Part shown: positions 34,571 through 39,382 of the stretch, piece by piece
Position numbering within the stretch: the first letter of the stretch is position 1
Layout of the letters: each line of letters starts with the position of its first letter
From: Streptomyces sp. A 4/2
Lineage (GTDB): Bacteria > Actinomycetota > Actinomycetes > Streptomycetales > Streptomycetaceae
Direction of reading: 5' to 3'
Length of the DNA: 39,382 nucleotides
Assembly: GCF_940670765.1 (NCBI RefSeq)
Contig: NZ_CALNVW010000040.1
Coordinates: 1 to 39,382, forward strand
Notes under the pieces: generated by a model
Database searches by the model: none
What the model was told of the DNA's origin: nothing
The model's input: the letters and a program-made list of their open reading frames with translations, nothing else
Made by a program: the position numbers and the translations under genes

Positions 34571-35248
34571 TCAATTCTGCGACGGAAGCGAGGCAGTCGG
34601 GCCGCTCGTGCCCGGCTCCAGCGCGTCCAGGGCCCGGCGGAGGCCGGTGAGTTTGCGCTCCAGATGGGCCGCGGTCGCCACTGCGGCAGCGTCCGCCGAC
34701 TCGTCGTCGAGCTGCTTGGAGAGCGCCTCGGCCTGCTCCTCAACTGCCGCGAGCCGCGCGGACAGTTCGGCGAGCAGCCCGGCCGGCTCCTTGGCGTCGC
34801 CGACCGGAGCGCTGCCGTCCAACTGGAGGCGGAGCAGCGCGGCCTGCTCACGCAGCTGACAGTTCTTCATGTAGAGCTCGACGAACACCGACACCTTCGC
34901 CCGCAGCACCCACGGGTCGAACGGCTTCGAGATGTAGTCCACCGCTCCCGCGGCATAACCGCGGAACGTGTGGTGCGGCCCGTGGTTGATGGCCGTGAGG
35001 AAGATGATCGGAATATCGCGGGTCCGCTCCCGGCGCTTGATGTGCGCGGCGGTCTCGAACCCGTCCATGCCTGGCATCTGGACGTCCAGCAGAATCACTG
35101 CGAAATCGTCCGTCAGCAGCGCTTTCAGCGCTTCCTCCCCTGACGATGCCCGCACCAGTGTCTGATCGAGCGCGGAGAGAATGGCCTCCAGCGCCAGCAG
35201 ATTCTCCGGCCGGTCATCGACCAGGAGGATCTTGGCCTTCTGCACCAT
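34571..35248 (-). CDS. osaB: Response regulator OsaB (receiver plus coiled coil)
   Basis: A 225-residue response regulator. The receiver domain occupies about 1-125, with D11/D12, phospho-acceptor D55 (ILLDVQMPGMDG), T85 and K108 (ISKPF). The C-terminal part (about 130-205) is a predicted coiled coil rich in Leu, Ala and Glu instead of a DNA-binding domain, so it must act through protein contacts. The start is ATG at 35248 with GAGGAGG 7 nt upstream. In S. coelicolor OsaB is needed for growth and development under osmotic stress and is linked to the adjacent hybrid kinase OsaA. Here osaB lies downstream of osaA, with a 244-nt gap holding a candidate ECF promoter. Confidence 0.9.
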   Translation of the reverse strand: MVQKAKILLVDDRPENLLALEAILSALDQTLVRASSGEEALKALLTDDFAVILLDVQMPGMDGFETAAHIKRRERTRDIPIIFLTAINHGPHHTFRGYAAGAVDYISKPFDPWVLRAKVSVFVELYMKNCQLREQAALLRLQLDGSAPVGDAKEPAGLLAELSARLAAVEEQAEALSKQLDDESADAAAVATAAHLERKLTGLRRALDALEPGTSGPTASLPSQN

Positions 35249-35394
35249 GGCCCGTCCTCCTCGTCCCGGCAGTGCACCGGGCGCCGCCCCAGGGGACGGC
35301 TCCGTAACGCCGTCCGTCCTTGTGCCGGTCATGGTAACCGCACCCCGCCTGTCACCACACCCAGTCACCACGATGTCACTGCACACATACCGGA

Positions 35395-35420
35395 AACGTG
35401 GCGGGAGACCAGAAGGTTCC
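35395..35420 (-). promoter_or_regulatory. Candidate ECF-sigma promoter of osaB
   Basis: On the minus strand GGAACC (35420-35415), 16-nt spacer, CGTT (35398-35395). This matches the GGAAC-N16/17-CGTT pattern of Streptomyces envelope-stress (SigE-like) sigma factors. It would give an osaB leader of about 140 nt. The rest of the 35249-35492 gap shows no gene. Confidence 0.4.
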
Positions 35421-35492
35421 CCGAATACTGCCGCCTCACACGCCTTCGGCCACACTCAGTCAGCAACTCGCAAGTACTGGGCGTGAAATCGA

Positions 35493-38400
35493 TCACTCAC
35501 CGCGCATCCAATGCTCCATTACCGTGAGCAAATGATCAGGGTCGACCGGCTTGGTCACATAGTCGGAGGCACCGGATTCGATGGCCTTCTCCCTGTCGCC
35601 CTTCATCGCCTTCGCGGTCAGCGCGATGATCGGCAGCCCGGCGAACTGCGGCATCCTGCGGATCGCCGTCGTCGTCGCGTAACCGTCCATCTCCGGCATC
35701 ATGATGTCCATCAGAACGAGCGTCACGTCGTCGTGCTGCTCAAGGACCTCGATGCCCTCCCGGCCGTTCTCCGCGTACAGCACCGCGAGGCCGTGCTGCT
35801 CCAGGACGCTGGTGAGCGCGAAGACGTTGCGGATGTCGTCGTCGACGATCAGCACCTTCTCGCCGTTGAACTGGAAGACCCGGCGCGGCTCGGCCGCCTC
35901 CTTCTCCTCCACCGCCCACGGCTCCCGTTCCACGGACGTGGTCCCGCCCGTGACGCCCGAACTGGCCGGCAGCGCCGACGGACGGCCCGCGGAGCCCAGC
36001 GCCTTACGGCGGCGCCGGAACAGGCCCGCAGGCCCGCCCTGGACGTCCGTGGGCGCCATGCCGGACCGCGGACCCGCCTCGTCGGGCATCCTGCTCTCTC
36101 CGGCACCGGGCGCCCGCTCCAGCCCACCCGGGCTCAGCTGCGGATAGCCCTGCGGCGGCAGTTCGCTGGCGTGCAGCGGCAGATACAGCGTGAAGGTGGA
36201 GCCACGCCCCGGCTCGCTCGCCGCATGGATCTCACCGCCGAGCAGCCGTGCGATCTCCCGGCTGATGGACAGACCGAGCCCGGTACCGCCGTACTTGCGG
36301 CTCGTCGTACCGTCCGCCTGCTTGAAGGCCTCGAAGATCACCCGCATCTTGCTCGACGCGATGCCGATCCCGGTGTCGGTGACCGAGAAGGCGATCAGAT
36401 CCCCGTCGGCGTCGCGCAGCGAACCCGCCTCCAGCAACTGCTCGCGAATGGCGTCCGGCACGCCGGCGTTGGCCGGCCTGATCACCAGCTCCACCGCCCC
36501 GGTGTCGGTGAACTTCACCGCGTTGGAGAGGAGATTGCGCAGCACCTGCAGCAACCGCTGCTCGTCCGTGTGCAGGGTCGCGGGCAGCTCCGGCGACACC
36601 CGTACGGAGAAGTCCAGGCCCTTCTCGGCGGTCAGCGGCCGGAAAGTGGCCTCGACGTAGTCGACGAGCTGGACCAGCGCGATCCTGGTCGGGCTGACAT
36701 CCATCTTGCCCGCCTCGACCTTGGACAGATCCAGAATGTCGTTGATCAGCTGGAGCAGATCCGAACCGGCCCCGTGAATCGTCTCGGCGAATTCCACCTG
36801 CTTCGGGGAGAGATTTCCCTCGGCATTGTCAGCGAGCAACTTGGCGAGGATCAGCAGGGAATTGAGCGGTGTACGCAGCTCGTGCGACATGTTCGCCAGG
36901 AACTCGGACTTGTAGCGCATCGAGACCGCGAGCTGTTCGGCCCGCTCCTCCAGCACCTGCCTGGCCTCTTCGATCTCGGTGTTCTTCACCTCGATGTCGC
37001 GGTTCTGCCGGGCCAGCAGCTCGGCCTTCTCCTCCAGTTCCGCATTGGATACCTGAAGCGCCTTCTGCCGGTTCTCCAGTTCCGCCGAACGCTCCCGCAG
37101 CTGCTCGGTGAGCTCCTGCGACTGCTTCAGCAGAACCTCGGTCTTGGAGTTCACGCTGATCGTGTTGACGCTCGTCGCGATCATTTCCGCGATCTGGTTG
37201 AGGAAGTCCTTCTGGATATGGGTGAACGGCTGGAACGAAGCCAGTTCGATCACTCCCAGGACCTGTCCCTCGAAAAGCACCGGCAGCACGATCACATGGG
37301 CGGGCGGCGCCTCACCCAGACCGGAGGAGATCTTGAGATAGCCCGGCGGCACGTTCTCCACCAGGATCGTGCGCTTCTCTTCGGCCGCCGTACCGATGAG
37401 CGTCTCACCGGGCCGGAAGGTCGTCGGCATGGAACCCGCCGAGTAGCCGTAACTGCCGTGCATCCGCAGCTCGTACGCGCTCTCGTCGCCCTGACCGACC
37501 TCCGTCGCCGACCCGGTGGGCATGGCCAGGAAGAACGCGCCGTGCTGGGCCGAGACGACCGGGGTGAGTTCGCTCATGATCAGCGAAGCCACGTCCACCA
37601 GCTCCCGGCGGCCCTGCATCAGACCGGAGATACGGGCCAGGTTGCCCTTGAGCCAGTCCTGTTCCTTGTTGGCGACCGTGGTGTCACGCAGGTTGGCGAT
37701 CATCGTGTTGATGTTGTCCTGGAGGGCCTGGATCTCGCCCGCGGCATCCACATCGATCTTGAGATTCAGATCTCCCCGGGTCACCGCGGTGGCGACCGCC
37801 GCGATCGCGCGCACCTGGCGGGTCAGGTTCCCGGCCATCTCGTTCACCGATTCGGTGAGATCGCGCCAGGTGCCGTCCACATCACGCACCCGCGCCTGAC
37901 CGCCCAACTGGCCCTCGGTGCCCACCTCGCGGGCGACCCTGGTCACCTGCTCGGCGAAGCTCGACAGCTGGTCGACCATCGTGTTGATGGTGGTCTTCAG
38001 TTCCAGGATCTCGCCCTGGGCGTCGATGTCGATCTTCTTGGTCAGATCGCCCTTGGCGATCGCCGTGGTGACCGTGGCGATCTGCCGCACCTGTCCGGTC
38101 AGGTTGGACGCCATGGAGTTCACGGACTCGGTGAGGTCCTTCCACGTACCGGACACCCCCGGCACCCGCGCCTGGCCGCCCAGCGAACCGTCCGTGCCCA
38201 CCTCACGCGCTACCCGCGTCACTTCGTCGGCGAACGAGGACAGGGTCGTCACCATGGTGTTGACGGTGTCGGCGAGCTGCGCGACCTCGCCACGCGCTTC
38301 CACCGTCACCTTCTTGGTCAGATCGCCGTTGGCGACCGCCGTGGCGACCTGCGAGATGTTACGGACCTGGCTGGTCAGGTTGTTGGCCATCAGGTTCACG

Positions 38401-39382
38401 TTGTCGCTGAGGTCCTCCCAGATGCCGGTGACCCCGCGCACCCGGGCCTGCCCGCCGAGAATTCCCTCGGTGCCCACCTCTCGGGCCACCCGCGTCACCT
38501 GCTCCGCGAACGAGGACAGCTGATCGACCATCGTGTTGACGGTCGTGACCAGCGCGAGGATCTCGCCCTTGGCGTCAACGGTGATCTTCTTCGACAGGTC
38601 GCCCTTGGCCACCGCGGTGGTGACCTCCGCGATGTTGCGCACCTGCGACGTCAGGTTGTTCGCCATGAAGTTGACGGACTGGGTGAGGTCCTTCCACGTA
38701 CCGGACACCCCCTGGACCTCGGCCTGACCACCCAGCATCCCCTCGGTGCCCACCTCTCGGGCCACCCGCGTCACCTGCTCCGCGAACGACGAGAGCTGAT
38801 CGACCATCGTGTTCAGGGTGTTCTTCAGTTCGAGGATCTCGCCACGGGCGTCCACATCGATCTTCTGGGACAGATCACCCCGCGCCACCGCGGTCGCGAC
38901 CTGCGCGATGTTGCGGACCTGCGCGGTGAGGTTGCCCGCCATGCCGTTCACCGAGTCGGTCAGGTCACGCCATACGCCGGCCACGCCCGGCACCTGCGCC
39001 TGACCGCCGAGGCGACCGTCCGTACCCACCTCACGGGCGACCCGGGTCACCTGCTCGGCGAAGGCGGAGAGCTGGTCGACCATCGTGTTGATCGTCGTCT
39101 TCAGTTCGAGGATCTCGCCGCGCGCGTCCACGTCGATCTTCTGGGACAGATCACCACGCGCCACCGCAGTGGTCACCTGGGCGATCTGACGTACCTGCGA
39201 AGTCAGGTTCCCCGCCATGAAGTTGACGGAGTCGGTGAGTTCCTTCCAGGTACCGCTGACCCCGTCCACCCGGGCCTGGCCACCGAGCCGGCCCTCGGTG
39301 CCCACCTCACGCGCCATCCGCGTGACCTGGTCGGCGAACGACGAGAGTTGCGCCACCATCGTGTTGACGGTGTTCTTCAGTT
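35493..39382 (-). CDS. osaA: Hybrid histidine kinase OsaA (5' end beyond window)
   Basis: At least 1295 residues; the reading frame is open through the window edge, so the N-terminus is missing. Visible order: six tandem 92-residue HAMP-type repeats, a GAF domain (about residues 560-740 of the visible part), a coiled coil, HisKA with the acceptor His in NMSHELRTPLNSLL, and HATPase_c (NLLSNAVKFTDTG; VTDTGIGI; GTGLGLSIS). A Gly/Pro-rich linker and a C-terminal receiver follow (LIVDDDIRNVFAL; phospho-Asp in LVLMDIMMPEMDG; TKPVD). It belongs to the large multi-HAMP kinases of osmosensing in actinobacteria. It probably passes phosphate to OsaB, encoded next to it. No membrane span is seen in the visible portion. 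Confidence 0.93.
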   Translation of the reverse strand, partial: LKNTVNTMVAQLSSFADQVTRMAREVGTEGRLGGQARVDGVSGTWKELTDSVNFMAGNLTSQVRQIAQVTTAVARGDLSQKIDVDARGEILELKTTINTMVDQLSAFAEQVTRVAREVGTDGRLGGQAQVPGVAGVWRDLTDSVNGMAGNLTAQVRNIAQVATAVARGDLSQKIDVDARGEILELKNTLNTMVDQLSSFAEQVTRVAREVGTEGMLGGQAEVQGVSGTWKDLTQSVNFMANNLTSQVRNIAEVTTAVAKGDLSKKITVDAKGEILALVTTVNTMVDQLSSFAEQVTRVAREVGTEGILGGQARVRGVTGIWEDLSDNVNLMANNLTSQVRNISQVATAVANGDLTKKVTVEARGEVAQLADTVNTMVTTLSSFADEVTRVAREVGTDGSLGGQARVPGVSGTWKDLTESVNSMASNLTGQVRQIATVTTAIAKGDLTKKIDIDAQGEILELKTTINTMVDQLSSFAEQVTRVAREVGTEGQLGGQARVRDVDGTWRDLTESVNEMAGNLTRQVRAIAAVATAVTRGDLNLKIDVDAAGEIQALQDNINTMIANLRDTTVANKEQDWLKGNLARISGLMQGRRELVDVASLIMSELTPVVSAQHGAFFLAMPTGSATEVGQGDESAYELRMHGSYGYSAGSMPTTFRPGETLIGTAAEEKRTILVENVPPGYLKISSGLGEAPPAHVIVLPVLFEGQVLGVIELASFQPFTHIQKDFLNQIAEMIATSVNTISVNSKTEVLLKQSQELTEQLRERSAELENRQKALQVSNAELEEKAELLARQNRDIEVKNTEIEEARQVLEERAEQLAVSMRYKSEFLANMSHELRTPLNSLLILAKLLADNAEGNLSPKQVEFAETIHGAGSDLLQLINDILDLSKVEAGKMDVSPTRIALVQLVDYVEATFRPLTAEKGLDFSVRVSPELPATLHTDEQRLLQVLRNLLSNAVKFTDTGAVELVIRPANAGVPDAIREQLLEAGSLRDADGDLIAFSVTDTGIGIASSKMRVIFEAFKQADGTTSRKYGGTGLGLSISREIARLLGGEIHAASEPGRGSTFTLYLPLHASELPPQGYPQLSPGGLERAPGAGESRMPDEAGPRSGMAPTDVQGGPAGLFRRRRKALGSAGRPSALPASSGVTGGTTSVEREPWAVEEKEAAEPRRVFQFNGEKVLIVDDDIRNVFALTSVLEQHGLAVLYAENGREGIEVLEQHDDVTLVLMDIMMPEMDGYATTTAIRRMPQFAGLPIIALTAKAMKGDREKAIESGASDYVTKPVDPDHLLTVMEHWMRGE
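37704..39359 (-). repeat. Six 276-nt HAMP-encoding repeats in osaA
   Basis: Six consecutive units of 276 nt (92 codons), each starting with MV-x2-LSSFA and containing VTRVAREVGTEG, a GTW-x-DLT block and GDL-x-KI. The first five visible units are very alike, and the sixth (nearest the GAF domain) is more diverged. The array continues past the right edge. Confidence 0.93.

Noticed and set aside
37704..39382. DNA repeats at the right edge as a mobile or CRISPR-like element
   Set aside because: The period of 276 nt is in frame and encodes HAMP units of one kinase.

Overview
This window is a high-GC actinobacterial chromosome segment, almost certainly Streptomyces. The evidence is the codon use, the many GTG starts, the 4-nt ATGA/GTGA gene overlaps, and a gene order that matches the Streptomyces core region: miaB, gluKR/gluABCD, cysteine dioxygenase, recX-recA, lhr, dps, clgR, cinA, pgsA, rimO, ftsK, osaBA. 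I see no rRNA, tRNA, CRISPR array, insertion sequence, prophage or attachment site. All the large genes look intact except the last, which runs off the right edge.

Layout. 1-3275 (minus strand): a strong hairpin with 17-nt repeats, a LigB-like extradiol dioxygenase-fold protein, the tRNA methylthiotransferase MiaB and a CBS-CBS-BON protein. 3451-4446 (plus): an orphan membrane-anchored TAXI-type binding protein. 4489-10342: the glutamate module, with the divergent two-component genes gluR-gluK facing the ABC importer gluABCD. The shared 300-nt intergenic region carries clear direct and inverted repeats. 10525-13265 (plus): a sulfur/redox cluster of FAD monooxygenase, cysteine dioxygenase and rhodanese. 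A 28-codon ORF ending in a Cys-Met-Cys-Arg stretch sits between the first two genes behind its own promoter and looks like a cysteine-sensing leader peptide. 13281-16962 (minus): tandem repeats, recX, recA with an SOS-type promoter, an AI-2E-family permease and a DUF3046 protein.

17042-20094: a toroid-fold protein of unknown role (plus), then an araC-azlC-azlD operon (minus) whose azlC ends in a 15-nt minisatellite. 20153-26479 (plus): the giant helicase lhr followed by a Nei-type DNA glycosylase, a repair pair, and then a short-chain dehydrogenase with a leaderless promoter. 26427-34436 (minus): a long housekeeping and stress block read as ftsK, RodZ-like HTH protein, rimO, pgsA, cinA, clgR, dps and a small membrane protein, with translational overlaps through rimO-pgsA-cinA. 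34571-39382 (minus): the osmoadaptation response regulator osaB and the hybrid histidine kinase osaA, which shows six 92-residue HAMP-type repeats before the window ends.

The most interesting items are the putative Cys-rich leader peptide and attenuator in front of cysteine dioxygenase, the GluR-like phased operator, the perfect palindrome between gluB and gluC, the minisatellites that alter or flank coding ends in azlC and recX, and a strand-specific G-U wobble terminator after clgR. Most genes here belong to known families. I did not find an obviously new multi-gene system; the novelty is in the regulatory and repeat layer. Names are recognised from sequence and memory of gene families; no database search was run.
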